Counted from the stretch's first letter, positions 27,717 through 35,935 are shown. The stretch is DNA of 64,000 bases from Deltaproteobacteria bacterium (GCA_016219015.1 JACRCL010000014.1:1-64000); one strand, 5' to 3'. Notes: generated by a model from the sequence alone, not told the origin. Numbers and translations: made by a program.

Positions 27717-27732
27717 TGTTCCACGTGGAACA
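27717..27732. promoter_or_regulatory. parS: parS site 1
   Basis: TGTTCCACGTGGAACA, a perfect 16-bp palindrome of the universal parS class, in the rsmG-parA gap. A degenerate half-site, TTCCCGTGGAACA, follows at about 27755-27767. Confidence 0.95.
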
Positions 27733-27774
27733 ATTAACAAAGGCAACGAGGCCGTTCCCGTGGAACATCCCTAC

Positions 27775-28428
27775 TCAAGCCTTTCTGAATATGACCAGGA
27801 CATTCTTTCTATCTTCAAAAGGCACTTTAATTTCGTGTATTTCCGGCCCCTCTACCCCGCTAACGTACCTTGCCTCCTCCAGTTCCCTGTCAAAAGCAGG
27901 GCCTTTAATGGCTATTATACTGCCGCCTTTGGCTACAAAAGGGAGGCTGAGCTCAAGGAACTTCCCAAGCTCCGCAAACGCCCTTGAGATAACGCAGTCA
28001 AAAAGAGACCCGTACCTTTCGATTATTTTTGGGTCCTCGGCCCTGCCGTATGTGGCTTCAATCCCTTTCAACCCGAGCGTCCTTATGATATGCCGCATGA
28101 AATGGACCTTCTTCTCGACCGAATCGAGGAGCGTTACCTCAAGCAAGGGGGCCGCGATCTTGAGCGGTATTCCGGGGAACCCGGCCCCTGAGCCTATATC
28201 GAGCAATCTTTTAGAATCTTTTACAAAAGGGAGCGTGGTGAGGGAATCGAGGAAATGCCTTATTACAATCTCCTTATCAGACTCAATGGAGGTGAGGTTT
28301 ATCTTCCTGTTCCATGCCTGAAGTTCCTTCAGATACGTGATAAATTGCCCCAAATCCACTTCGGAAAGGGTTACCCCAAGCTCCAAGGCCCCGTTTTTTA
28401 ATATATTTTTGAGTTCTATATCTTCCAT
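27775..28428 (-). CDS. rsmG: 16S rRNA m7G527 methyltransferase
   Basis: A SAM-dependent methyltransferase (GidB), 217 aa. The SAM motif I is LLDIGSGAGFPGIPL, and the residues for the second half are in YGRAEDPK. It stands between mnmG and parA, a common bacterial order, and parS sites flank it on both sides. The start ATG has no Shine-Dalgarno; taaATGG follows parS site 2 by 10 bases. Confidence 0.95.
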   Translation of the reverse strand: MEDIELKNILKNGALELGVTLSEVDLGQFITYLKELQAWNRKINLTSIESDKEIVIRHFLDSLTTLPFVKDSKRLLDIGSGAGFPGIPLKIAAPLLEVTLLDSVEKKVHFMRHIIRTLGLKGIEATYGRAEDPKIIERYGSLFDCVISRAFAELGKFLELSLPFVAKGGSIIAIKGPAFDRELEEARYVSGVEGPEIHEIKVPFEDRKNVLVIFRKA

Positions 28429-28438
28429 TTAGGTAAGA

Positions 28439-28454
28439 TGTTCCACGTGGAACA
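28439..28454. promoter_or_regulatory. parS: parS site 2
   Basis: TGTTCCACGTGGAACA, identical to the other two sites, directly upstream of the rsmG start codon, so ParB loading and rsmG expression may interfere. Confidence 0.95.
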
Positions 28455-28519
28455 AAAATCTTAAAAGTGACGTTCCGGTGGAAAAATTTTTCTATGCCCC
28501 TTGGTTTAAAATAAAGATT

Positions 28520-28535
28520 TGTTCCACGTGGAACA
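28520..28535. promoter_or_regulatory. parS: parS site 3
   Basis: TGTTCCACGTGGAACA, a third perfect copy, 6 bases from the mnmG stop codon. A degenerate GTTCCGGTGGAA lies between sites 2 and 3. Confidence 0.95.
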
Positions 28536-28541
28536 TCTACC

Positions 28542-30410
28542 TTACCTGTACGCCCCGGTCTTCTTCAAGTGTACCATGAGCATCGAAATGGCGGCCGGGG
28601 TCACCCCAGATATCCTGCTCGCCTGCCCTATCGAGTCCGGCCTGAACCTCTTAAGTTTCTCCCTTATCTCCGCGGAAAGCCCCGAGACCTCCTCGAAAAT
28701 GAGCCCCTCGGGTATCCTGATGCCCTCTATCTTCTTAAACCTCTGGGCCTCCTCAAGCTGTCTTTTTATATACCCTTCGTACTTTGTCTCCACTTCTATC
28801 GCCTCTGCGACATCAGCGGGCACTGAAAAACCCTTATCCATCAGGGCATATATCCTGCGTAGGTCCATCCCAGGGCGCCTCAGAAGCTCTTTTAAAGTTA
28901 TCGACTTCTTTATCTCCTCACCGGAAAGGCGCAAAAGGGCCGAGTTCGCCTCTGTAGTCGGGTTTACACGGGTATTTTCGAGAAACCCCCTTATATCCTC
29001 GGCTATTCTCCTTTTTTCAAGGAAATTATCGTAAATATCCCTTTTTACAAGACCCGCCTCATAGCCCAGGGTCCGGAGCCTGTCATCGGCGTTGTCCTCC
29101 CTTAAAATAAGCCTGTACTCCGCCCTTGAGGTGAACATCCTGTAGGGCTCTTTCGTCCCTTTTGTGACGAGGTCGTCTATCATAACCCCGATATAGGCCT
29201 GTGACCTGTCGAGTATGAGCGGCAATCTACCCGTTACCTTCATGGCCGCGTTTATCCCGGCCATGAGCCCCTGAGCGGCCGCCTCCTCGTAGCCCGAGGT
29301 CCCGTTTATCTGCCCGGCCAAAAAGAGGCCTTCCATGGCCTTTGTCTCAAGGCTCGATTTCAACTCGGTAGGCTCTACGTAATCGTACTCTATGGCGTAG
29401 CCGGGCCTCAGGATCTCTACCTCCTCAAGTCCCTCTATGGTCCTTAGGAATTCAAGCTGGACGTCTATGGGAAGCGATGTAGAAAGCCCGTTCGGATAGA
29501 CCTCTTTTGTGTCATACCCCTCGGGTTCGAGGAAGACCTGGTGCCTTAATCTACCCGGGAATTTAACGACCTTGTCTTCGATGGAGGGGCAGTATCTCGG
29601 CCCCGTGCCTTCGATTACGCCGCTGTATAGCGGGGAGCGGCCGAGGTTCTGGCGTATGACATTATGGGTATTCTCGTTCGTATATGTTATGTGGCAGGGT
29701 ATCTGGGGCCTCTCTATCGCGGGCGATGAGAACGAGAAGGGCTTGATTTCATTGAGGTTTTGCAGCTCCTGCGCCTTCAGTCTGCCGTAGTTAATAGTCC
29801 TGCCGTCGAGCCTCGGGCATGTGCCTGTCTTAAGCCGGCCCATCTTGAAGTGCCCTTTAAGACTGTCGGAAAGCCCAAGGCTCGCGGGGTCTCCGGCCCT
29901 TCCGCCGGGGTAGTTATAAAGCCCGATATGGATAAGACCTTTGAGGAAAGTGCCCGTGGTGATGATAACGGTCTTTGCGCCGAGCTCCTCACCGGTATTC
30001 AGCCGGACCCCCTTTATCCGCCCGCCTTCTACTATAAGGGATTCGACAATGGCCTGCCTTAAACGGAGGTTTTGCACAGCTTCGAGCGCTGACCTCATCC
30101 TCAACCTGTAAAGGGTCCTGTCCGCCTGGGCGCGGGTAGCGCGGACAGCCGGGCCCTTGCTGTCATTCAAGACCCTGAACTGTATGGCCGTGTCGTCTAT
30201 GGCCCTTGCCATCTCGCCGCCGAGCGCGTCGATCTCCTTTACAAGATGGCCCTTGGCTATGCCGCCTATTGCCGGGTTGCAGGACATCTGGCCTATGGTG
30301 TCGAGGTTCATGGTGACGACAAGGGCAGAAAGCCCCATCCTTGAGACAGCTAAAGCGGCCTCGCACCCGGCGTGTCCCGCGCCTATTATTATGCAGTCGA
30401 ATCCGGTCAT
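28542..30410 (-). CDS. mnmG: tRNA U34 carboxymethylaminomethyl-modifying enzyme, FAD subunit
   Basis: A 622-aa FAD protein (GidA) that works with MnmE on wobble uridine of tRNAs. FAD motif [13 protein letters not shown] is at the N-terminus; [17 protein letters not shown] and the C-terminal helical domain are intact. The track start at 30449 lies upstream of the +1 predicted from the TTGACA-N17-TACAAT promoter, so I prefer ATG 30410 ([10 protein letters not shown]), which follows AGGGG. Its partner mnmE is in the same window, 16 kb away. Confidence 0.95.
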   Translation of the reverse strand: MTGFDCIIIGAGHAGCEAALAVSRMGLSALVVTMNLDTIGQMSCNPAIGGIAKGHLVKEIDALGGEMARAIDDTAIQFRVLNDSKGPAVRATRAQADRTLYRLRMRSALEAVQNLRLRQAIVESLIVEGGRIKGVRLNTGEELGAKTVIITTGTFLKGLIHIGLYNYPGGRAGDPASLGLSDSLKGHFKMGRLKTGTCPRLDGRTINYGRLKAQELQNLNEIKPFSFSSPAIERPQIPCHITYTNENTHNVIRQNLGRSPLYSGVIEGTGPRYCPSIEDKVVKFPGRLRHQVFLEPEGYDTKEVYPNGLSTSLPIDVQLEFLRTIEGLEEVEILRPGYAIEYDYVEPTELKSSLETKAMEGLFLAGQINGTSGYEEAAAQGLMAGINAAMKVTGRLPLILDRSQAYIGVMIDDLVTKGTKEPYRMFTSRAEYRLILREDNADDRLRTLGYEAGLVKRDIYDNFLEKRRIAEDIRGFLENTRVNPTTEANSALLRLSGEEIKKSITLKELLRRPGMDLRRIYALMDKGFSVPADVAEAIEVETKYEGYIKRQLEEAQRFKKIEGIRIPEGLIFEEVSGLSAEIREKLKRFRPDSIGQASRISGVTPAAISMLMVHLKKTGAYR

Positions 30411-30450
30411 TTCCCCTGCCGTCTTTTTTTCATAAGGTGTTGAATTCATT

Positions 30451-30479
30451 ATTGTATAAATCTATTCAACGGGTGTCAA
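30451..30479 (-). promoter_or_regulatory. Sigma-70 promoter of mnmG
   Basis: On the minus strand TTGACA, 17-bp spacer, TACAAT (5 of 6). The start point would be near 30444, inside the longer ORF, which supports the shorter MnmG. Confidence 0.7.
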
Positions 30480-30569
30480 TGAATCTATTGGCGTATACGC
30501 GGGCCCATCCCCTTTCCCCTTGCCATAAATCATCTAACCTGTTGATTTTAATGAAAAATAACAAAATTA

Positions 30570-30597
30570 TTGACAATGTTTAAAAAACCTGTATACT
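30570..30597 (+). promoter_or_regulatory. Sigma-70 promoter of the dksA-like gene
   Basis: TTGACA, 16-bp spacer, TATACT (5 of 6). The -10 ends eight bases before the ATG at 30606, so the mRNA would begin at or next to the start codon. Confidence 0.7.
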
Positions 30598-30605
30598 TCC
30601 ACCTT

Positions 30606-31175
30606 ATGCCCAAAACAAACGTGAAAACAAAAACCACCAAGAAAGGCCCTCCGGCAAAGGGCCCCAATTCTATCAAAAAGGCCGTTGGACCAACGCCGAA
30701 AGAAGAAAAGCATCCGATGAAAAGCGCAAAAGAAAAAGCACCGAAGGGCAAGGTCCCTTTCAAGAAGGAAGTAACGCAGAAGCTCCTCGACGCAAAGGGC
30801 AAGATCCTCCATGAGGTCACCCAGAAGGTCCGGAGCGAGAGCAACGTCCTCAAGTACGAGATAGGCGATATCTACGATATAGCGAGCAGCGAGAGGGAAA
30901 GGGAGCTTACGCTCATGCTCGGCGACCGCGACAGGGAGAAGCTCTCCGAGATCGAAGACGCCCTTGAACGTCTCAAGGAGAACGTCTACGGGACATGCGA
31001 GGAGTGCGGGGAACCGATCGCCGAGGATAGGCTGAGGGCCCTGCCTTCAACGCGCGTATGCGTAGAATGCCAGTCCAAGATGGAAAGAGAGCAGAAGATA
31101 AAGGGCGCGCGGTTCGAGGAGGAACCCGGGCTCGGGATACTCGAAAGGTCCGAGTCCGACGAAGAGGAGTTCTAA
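30606..31175 (+). CDS. DksA/TraR zinc-finger protein with lysine-rich N-terminal tail
   Basis: A 189-aa DksA-family protein. The C-terminal half has the coiled-coil region and the zinc finger C-x2-C-x17-C-x2-C (CEECGEP ... CVECQ). DksA-type proteins bind the RNA polymerase secondary channel and work with ppGpp. The first 60 residues are an unusual Lys/Pro/Ala-rich tail, like a histone tail, absent from ordinary DksA. The track start is a TTG inside the -35 box, so it cannot be translated from this promoter. ATG 30606 lacks a Shine-Dalgarno and looks leaderless. It is transcribed divergently from mnmG. Confidence 0.85.
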   Translation: MPKTNVKTKTTKKGPPAKGPNSIKKAVGPTPKEEKHPMKSAKEKAPKGKVPFKKEVTQKLLDAKGKILHEVTQKVRSESNVLKYEIGDIYDIASSERERELTLMLGDRDREKLSEIEDALERLKENVYGTCEECGEPIAEDRLRALPSTRVCVECQSKMEREQKIKGARFEEEPGLGILERSESDEEEF

Positions 31176-31273
31176 AAGGCGCTTTTTTTGTAATCTCTTG
31201 AGCCGGGCCTCTTTCCAGGGCCCGGCCTTTTTTTTATGGGAAATATTTTTCAAGTAAGACGAAGGACGCCTCC

Positions 31274-32287
31274 GTGAAAAAACTGATTTACGCCTTTGTA
31301 GTAATATCCGTACTGGTCCTCATAGCGGTCCCCATCTACCTTAAAAGGGAAAAAGAGAGCGTCACCTACTCGCGCGACCTCATGGGCACTATCGTCCAGA
31401 TAACGCTCATGAGGGGGGAGCGCACAAGGTTCGACGCGGCCGCTAACGCTGCCTTCGACGAGATAAAAAGGTATGAAACGCTCTTCAGCTCCTATATCCC
31501 GGATAGCGACGTATCGAGGGTCTCGAAAGAGGCCGGGGTCAGGCCCGTAAAGGTCTCCCCCGAGGTCATGGAGGTGGTCGAGAAGGCCGTCATGGTGGCG
31601 GAACTGTCGGGAGGCGCGTTCGACCCGACCGTAGGAGCGCTTTCAAAGGTCTGGGGCCCTTCGGGTGAGAAAGGGTACGTGCCGGCAAAGGAAGAGGTCG
31701 GGAAACTCCTTCCTCTTGTCGATTATAAAAATATTGAGATAGACAAAACAGCCTCGACAATATTCCTGAAGAAAAAAGGGATGGCCCTGAACCTCGGCGG
31801 CGTGGCCAAAGGCTTTATTACTGAGAAGGCGGCCCTAAAGCTCAAGGCCAACGGGGTCGAACGCGGGATAGTCCACGCCGGCGGCGACATGGTCGTATTC
31901 CAGAAAGACGAGCAGAGGCAGTTCATCATAGGGATACAGCACCCGAGGGAGAAGAAATTACTCGGCGAGGCGCACCTCTATAACGGCGCCGTGGCAACCT
32001 CCGGCGACTACGAGAGGTTCTTCATGAAAGACGGCGTCAGGTACCATCATATCCTCGACCCGAGGACGGGCTTTCCTGCCATGAAATCGATGGCTGTCAC
32101 CATCATAGCGAAAGACCCGACGATGGCGGACGCGCTTTCAACTGCCGTATTCGTCATGGGCCCGAAGGACGGGATGGAGCTCGTCGACAGGCTCGACGGC
32201 GTCGAAGGCTCGGTCATGGGCGAAAAGGGCGAGATAAAGGTGTCGAAGGGGTTCGAGGGGTGGCTGGCGGATTCGAAGACGAGATAG
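31274..32287 (+). CDS. apbE: FAD:protein FMN transferase ApbE
   Basis: Covalently attaches FMN to Thr residues of exported flavoproteins such as the NqrB/RnfG type. Length 337 aa with an N-terminal membrane anchor (about 5-23). Family motifs are LMGTIVQIT, LNLGGVAKGF, HAGGDMVV and HHILDPRTGFPA. The target flavoprotein is not in the window. Repeat family A copy 2 starts three bases after the stop. Confidence 0.93.
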   Translation: MKKLIYAFVVISVLVLIAVPIYLKREKESVTYSRDLMGTIVQITLMRGERTRFDAAANAAFDEIKRYETLFSSYIPDSDVSRVSKEAGVRPVKVSPEVMEVVEKAVMVAELSGGAFDPTVGALSKVWGPSGEKGYVPAKEEVGKLLPLVDYKNIEIDKTASTIFLKKKGMALNLGGVAKGFITEKAALKLKANGVERGIVHAGGDMVVFQKDEQRQFIIGIQHPREKKLLGEAHLYNGAVATSGDYERFFMKDGVRYHHILDPRTGFPAMKSMAVTIIAKDPTMADALSTAVFVMGPKDGMELVDRLDGVEGSVMGEKGEIKVSKGFEGWLADSKTR

Positions 32288-32289
32288 AA

Positions 32290-32413
32290 AAGGCTGCTGA
32301 AAAAACCCATCTGCTTCGTTGTCTTCAAAGCTCGTCACTGCGACGTACTGAGTAGGCTCATTCCTCCCCCTATTTCAATGGGGCCTCGCATCTGGAGCTT
32401 TTTGAGCAGCCTT
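32290..32413 (+). repeat. Palindromic repeat family A, copy 2
   Basis: 124 bp, aaggctgctgaaaaaa at the left and agctttttgagcagcctt at the right. The interior matches copy 1 and the inverted copy 3 (gttgtcttc, cgtcactgcgacgtact, cctcgcatctgg). It directly follows apbE. Confidence 0.88.
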
Positions 32414-32547
32414 TTTGAACACGGCATAGCGAGCGAATCGAAATCGAATGCTTCCTTATGTGTCGAAGATTCCCCTCAGGAAGCCGCCGGGAAATTCCAG
32501 TTTGAGTTTTTTAGCAACCTTTAATCCTTGGGTGCGCTATCGTGGGT

Positions 32548-33570
32548 TCAGCTCTTCTTCCCTGAAGGCCCGGCGAGCATCTGCTTCTGGAACTGGTGGA
32601 CCGCCTTATTGTGCTCCTTGAGGCTCCTGGAGAAGTAATGCGTCCCGTCGTTTTTTGATACGAAGTAGAGGTAATCCTCGTTCGCGGGGTTCAAGGCGGC
32701 CTTTATCGAGGCCTTGCCGGGGTTGGCTATGGGGCCGGGCGGAAGTCCGTATATCACGTATGTATTGTAAGGCGTCTTTGCGGCAAGGTGCCTCCTTGTG
32801 AGGTTGCCGTCAAAGCCGCTTATGCCGTAGATGACCGTCGGGTCGCTCTGTAGCTTTATGCCTTTTTTAAGCCTGTTGTAGATGACCGCTGAAATAAGCT
32901 CCCTCTCCTCCGGCGCGCCGGTCTCCTTCTCTATTATCGAGGCGAGCGTTATCACCTTGCTTGTCGAAAGGCCGCGGCTCCGGGCCGCTCCGCCGAACTC
33001 CGCGGAATAGACGGACTTGAACTTCTCCACCATCTTTACGATTATCTCATCCGCGCCCATGCCCTTTGTAAGCTCATAAGTGTCGGGGAAGAGGTAGCCT
33101 TCGAGCGTCTGCCCCTCAAGCCCGAGGGAGGCGACAAACTTCGCATCGGCGGCCTTTGAGAGGAACTCCTTCTCGTCCACGAGCCCCTTTTCTCCGAGGA
33201 CTGAGGCGACCTCTTGTATGTTGAAGCCTTCGGGTATCGTGACAAGGTGACGCTTCACCCTGCCCTTTATGAGGACCTCGAGGACCTCCATCGGGGTCAT
33301 GGCCGGGCTGAACTCGTACTCGCCCGCCTTAGCCTTCTTATTCGCCCCGAGCAGGTTCGCCGCCAGTACGAGGCTGCCGGAGCTCCTTATTATCCCGGCC
33401 TTCTCGAGGTTAGCGGCAACGACCCTGAAGCTCGCGCCCTTCTGGATGTTGACGACCTTTACACCGCCCTCGCGGGAAGCGGGGGTATAGAAGGTTATAT
33501 AAATATGAATGCCGGCGATTATAGCGGTTATGACAAGGACGAGGAGGATTATTTCGACGCGCTTACGCAT
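32548..33570 (-). CDS. mltG: Endolytic murein transglycosylase MltG
   Basis: Terminates nascent glycan strands in the peptidoglycan. Length 340 aa, with one N-terminal TM helix (about 5-27) and an extracytoplasmic LysM-like plus YceG catalytic domain. The catalytic Glu lies in LASIIEKETG, and the YNRLKKGIKLQSDPTVIYG motif is conserved. A strong terminator sits only 22 bases upstream of the ATG, so transcription must start within that short stretch or read through from ruvX. Confidence 0.94.
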   Translation of the reverse strand: MRKRVEIILLVLVITAIIAGIHIYITFYTPASREGGVKVVNIQKGASFRVVAANLEKAGIIRSSGSLVLAANLLGANKKAKAGEYEFSPAMTPMEVLEVLIKGRVKRHLVTIPEGFNIQEVASVLGEKGLVDEKEFLSKAADAKFVASLGLEGQTLEGYLFPDTYELTKGMGADEIIVKMVEKFKSVYSAEFGGAARSRGLSTSKVITLASIIEKETGAPEERELISAVIYNRLKKGIKLQSDPTVIYGISGFDGNLTRRHLAAKTPYNTYVIYGLPPGPIANPGKASIKAALNPANEDYLYFVSKNDGTHYFSRSLKEHNKAVHQFQKQMLAGPSGKKS

Positions 33571-33592
33571 AGGTTAAGTGATCTTCCACAGA

Positions 33593-33618
33593 TTAAAAAA
33601 AACCCCCGACATAGGGGG
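33593..33618 (-). terminator. Intrinsic terminator between ruvX and mltG
   Basis: On the minus strand CCCCC-tatgtc-GGGGG is followed by eight Ts. This is a classic terminator, yet mltG begins 22 bases later. Confidence 0.8.
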
Positions 33619-33629
33619 AAAAGGAATTT

Positions 33630-34049
33630 TCAGGAGTTGGCGGCGCGGCTGTCTAAGAAACCCTGGAGGATATAAGCGGCCGCCATCTTATCGACTACCT
33701 CTTTCCTCCTCTTCCTGCTCAAATCCCCTTCTATGAGGACCCTGGTCACCGCTATCGTCGAAAACCTCTCATCCCAGGTGTAAACAGGCAGGCCCGTCTT
33801 TTCCTTCAGAAGCTCCACGAACTTTTGCACGGACTTTGACCTCGGCCCCTCGGTGCCGTCCATGTTGACGGGCATGCCCACGACAAAACCCCTGACCTGC
33901 CGGTCTCCGGCCAGTCTTAAAAGCTCCTCGAGGTCCTTTTTTATGGAGGACCTTTTTAAGGTAGTAACAGGCTGCGCGGTGATGCCGGCCTCGTCGCTTA
34001 AGGCTATGCCGATGGTCTTTGTACCCACGTCGAGGCCCATCAGTCTCAT
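33630..34049 (-). CDS. ruvX: Holliday-junction resolvase-like / pre-16S rRNA nuclease YqgF
   Basis: A 139-aa RNase H-fold protein. MGLDVGTKTIGIALSD carries the first catalytic Asp, FVVGMPVNMDGTEGPRS is the YqgF signature, and TWDERFSTIAV holds the further acidic residues. In E. coli YqgF matures the 5-prime end of 16S rRNA. It is often linked to mltG, as here. Confidence 0.93.
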   Translation of the reverse strand: MRLMGLDVGTKTIGIALSDEAGITAQPVTTLKRSSIKKDLEELLRLAGDRQVRGFVVGMPVNMDGTEGPRSKSVQKFVELLKEKTGLPVYTWDERFSTIAVTRVLIEGDLSRKRRKEVVDKMAAAYILQGFLDSRAANS

Positions 34050-34092
34050 GAAAAAAATATAACCCGTAACACCCGTTTATTCAAGGTATTTC

Positions 34093-34121
34093 TTGACTTT
34101 ACAAAAACGTTACTATATTAT
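34093..34121 (+). promoter_or_regulatory. Sigma-70 promoter of the tRNA-Val gene
   Basis: TTGACT, 17-bp spacer, TATTAT, each with one mismatch. It starts the tRNA precursor about 20 bases before the mature 5-prime end. Confidence 0.7.
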
Positions 34122-34147
34122 CCTATCTTGAAAACCCCGAAATTTTT

Positions 34148-34222
34148 GGGCGGTTAACTCAGCGGCAGAGTGCCACCTTCACACGGTGGAAGTCACAGGT
34201 TCAAATCCTGTACCGCCCACCA
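34148..34222 (+). tRNA. tRNA-Val(CAC)
   Basis: A complete cloverleaf: acceptor GGGCGGT/ACCGCCC, D-arm CTC-AGCGGCA-GAG, anticodon stem CCACC/GGTGG with loop TTCACAC (anticodon CAC), five-base variable loop, and T-arm ACAGG-TTCAAAT-CCTGT. Discriminator A and the CCA end are encoded. It reads GUG codons. Confidence 0.95.
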
Positions 34223-34297
34223 TCTCCTGTTCAAGTCCCCTAAGGAAAGACCGAACCCCCTGGCTGGAATTATTCCTGAGTAATATTATAATGCCTA

Positions 34298-34326
34298 TTG
34301 ACAGGGCCTTTCAAAAGGTCTATAAT
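34298..34326 (+). promoter_or_regulatory. Perfect consensus sigma-70 promoter with palindromic spacer
   Basis: TTGACA, 17 bp, TATAAT: no mismatch. The spacer contains CCTTTcaAAAGG, a palindrome that could be an operator. It fires toward a 220-base gene-free stretch and then the CI-type gene. Confidence 0.85.
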
Positions 34327-34332
34327 TTGTTA

Positions 34333-34525
34333 AAATATCAATAATTCAGATACCTTGGTTAACACTGGGTGAGGAAGGACGCTCGGCAATTCTCTAATCT
34401 GCGAACCCGCGAAGCACGTTAAAACTCACGCATTTTGGAATGCCCCTTGGAAGTCTTCTTTGCTCCCCCTTCAAGCGCGTTAAAAAATTCTTTAACTGCG
34501 AAAACTCCCTGAGCATCTGGATATC
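34333..34525 (+). ncRNA. Candidate small RNA, possibly 6S RNA
   Basis: About 190 bases follow a perfect promoter and hold no ORF. GGGTGAGGAAGGAC can pair with GTCTTCTTTGCTCCC to make a long central stem. GCATT-ttgg-AATGC is an internal hairpin, and TCAGAT near the 5-prime end can pair with ATCTGGA near the 3-prime end. The stretch GAAGCACGTTAAAACT resembles a segment of enterobacterial 6S RNA. Length, promoter strength and closing stem fit 6S RNA, but I cannot run a covariance model. The alternative is a long leader of the CI-type gene. Confidence 0.35.
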
Positions 34526-34554
34526 AACATTTAGAATAAAAAGGAGAAGTTAAA

Positions 34555-35034
34555 ATGGGTGTCAGCTATTCTGAAATAATTGAAAGGATGAGATGGGCCG
34601 GCAAGCTGAAGAACGACTCGGCCGTGGCAAGGGTGCTCGGGGTTACCCCGCAGGCCCTTTCAAACTATAAGAAAAGAGGGGAGATGCCCACTGACCTGGT
34701 CCTCAGGTTCGCCAATATCTACGGCCTTTCCGTAGACTGGCTGATCTCCGGCGAGGGAGAGATGTCGAAGGGCGGAAGGGGCGGCGAGTTCGGCAAACCC
34801 TACATGATGGCCGCTGAAGACACCCAGGCGTACGGCAAGGACATGAAAGAGTTCGGCAGGGTGCCGGATGTCGCGGCCTTGAGCGCCGATGAGATAATCT
34901 ACGTGGGAAAGCTCCTGAAGATCCTCCGCGGCCCGAACAAGAGCACTGCCGCAGCCATCAAATACAGCGTAGACGCCTTCCTCAAGGCGTCCGAGCAGCC
35001 CGTGGAAGAGTCTGAAAAAGAACCGAAGGTCTGA
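34555..35034 (+). CDS. CI-type helix-turn-helix regulator
   Basis: A 159-aa DNA-binding protein. Residues about 5-70 match the phage CI repressor helix-turn-helix domain (DSAVARVLGVTPQALSNYKKRGEMP, then GLSVDWLISGEG). It lacks the C-terminal S24 autopeptidase domain, so it is not a RecA-cleavable LexA/CI repressor; the remaining 90 residues show no recognised domain. No phage genes are nearby. AAAAAGGAG before the ATG supports the start. Its possible operator is the palindromic spacer of the promoter 230 bases upstream (inference). Confidence 0.85.
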   Translation: MGVSYSEIIERMRWAGKLKNDSAVARVLGVTPQALSNYKKRGEMPTDLVLRFANIYGLSVDWLISGEGEMSKGGRGGEFGKPYMMAAEDTQAYGKDMKEFGRVPDVAALSADEIIYVGKLLKILRGPNKSTAAAIKYSVDAFLKASEQPVEESEKEPKV

Positions 35035-35050
35035 AAAAACAAAACTTCAA

Positions 35051-35157
35051 ATTCAATTAACCCGCCATGAATGGCGGGGATTGTCGCAAGGTACTTGCCT
35101 TTTATTATAGCCCTTTGATGCGCCCTTAAGGGCGTGCCTTACGCCGAGCACCCGATT
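35051..35157 (+). repeat. Structured repeat family D, copy 1
   Basis: 107 bp, containing in order a CCCGCCAT/ATGGCGGG hairpin, a gcaag-gta-cttgc hairpin followed by cttttatt, a CGCCCTTAAGGGCG palindrome, and the tail cgccgagcacccgatt. It is about 85-90 percent identical by eye to the copy at 44832 and lies 16 bases after the CI-type gene. Confidence 0.85.
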
Positions 35158-35188
35158 AAAGCTGCATTCTCTTGAGTGCAGCTTTTTT
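35158..35188 (+). terminator. Intrinsic terminator
   Basis: aaagctgca pairs with tgcagcttt across a ten-base loop, then tttat. It closes the CI-type gene transcript just after repeat D. Confidence 0.8.
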
Positions 35189-35332
35189 ATTCCGGAAATT
35201 ATCCGGCACGATAACTGAAACCCCTCTCCGCCATAGTCCGCTTTTTCAAACTCCGTCTTTTCCATCTTGCGGCGATTTCCGGCGATACAGTTCTGTTGAC
35301 CAAAGCCGTTCTGTGTGTTAATTTCAGGGCTT

Positions 35333-35935
35333 ATGCCCATGAACTTCTCCTACACCCTTATCGGGGACTGGCTGAGCTCTGAAAAGGGCTTCCGCGGCGA
35401 GCTCGGCGGCCTTCTTCCCCACCAGAAGCTGCTCCTCCTTTCCGACGGCTCGCTTACGCTGGAGCTGGAGCTGCTCTGGAGGTCGGTCGTGGAGGTCGAG
35501 GTGAAGTTCAAGGGCACTACGACGCTCTCCAAAGAGGCGGCGGAGTACCTCGAGGAGGCCCCTGACAAAGAGGCGATGGAGAGGGAGGTCTGGCTCACCA
35601 TAGAGGGCAAGAGGCTCGTCTACGCCCATTCGATAATCCCGCTCAACTGCATAGAAAAGGGGCTCAAGGACGCCCTTGAGGCCCACAGCGACGAGCCGCT
35701 CGGAAGGGTACTTAATACGAAAAAGGTCTTTTTCTCGAAAAAAAAGCTCGAGGTCGGCAAGGTCGTCTGCCGGAGCGCCGCCGCGGACCTCGGCATAGAA
35801 GAGGATTCTCCGCTCATCGCCAGGCGGTACATGCTTTACAACGACGAGGGCCCAGGGAAATGGATCATAAAAGCGGCGGTGACAGAGGTCTTCAGCCCGG
35901 AGATAATCTCTACCAAATTCTTTAAAAAAAGATGA
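35333..35935 (+). CDS. ubiC: Chorismate lyase-like protein (UbiC fold)
   Basis: A 200-aa protein with the chorismate-pyruvate lyase pattern: REVWLTIEGKRLVYAHSIIP, then PLGRVL, then an ARRYML segment and a TEVFSP C-terminus. The reaction would be chorismate to 4-hydroxybenzoate plus pyruvate. Identity rests partly on the following ubiA, ubiD and ubiG genes, because the family shares its fold with UTRA sensors. The track start is a GTG; ATG 35333 (AGGG upstream) or 35339 is more likely. Its stop codon overlaps the ubiA start. Confidence 0.75.
   Translation: MPMNFSYTLIGDWLSSEKGFRGELGGLLPHQKLLLLSDGSLTLELELLWRSVVEVEVKFKGTTTLSKEAAEYLEEAPDKEAMEREVWLTIEGKRLVYAHSIIPLNCIEKGLKDALEAHSDEPLGRVLNTKKVFFSKKKLEVGKVVCRSAAADLGIEEDSPLIARRYMLYNDEGPGKWIIKAAVTEVFSPEIISTKFFKKR

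Noticed and set aside
27752-27767. Possible fourth parS site (TTCCCGTGGAACA)
   Set aside because: Only the right half matches; about 11 of 16 bases agree when aligned, too few for a confident call.
34148-35034. Prophage or integrative element at the tRNA-Val gene
   Set aside because: The CI-type regulator next to a tRNA is suggestive, but no integrase, no tRNA 3-end duplication and no phage genes were seen.
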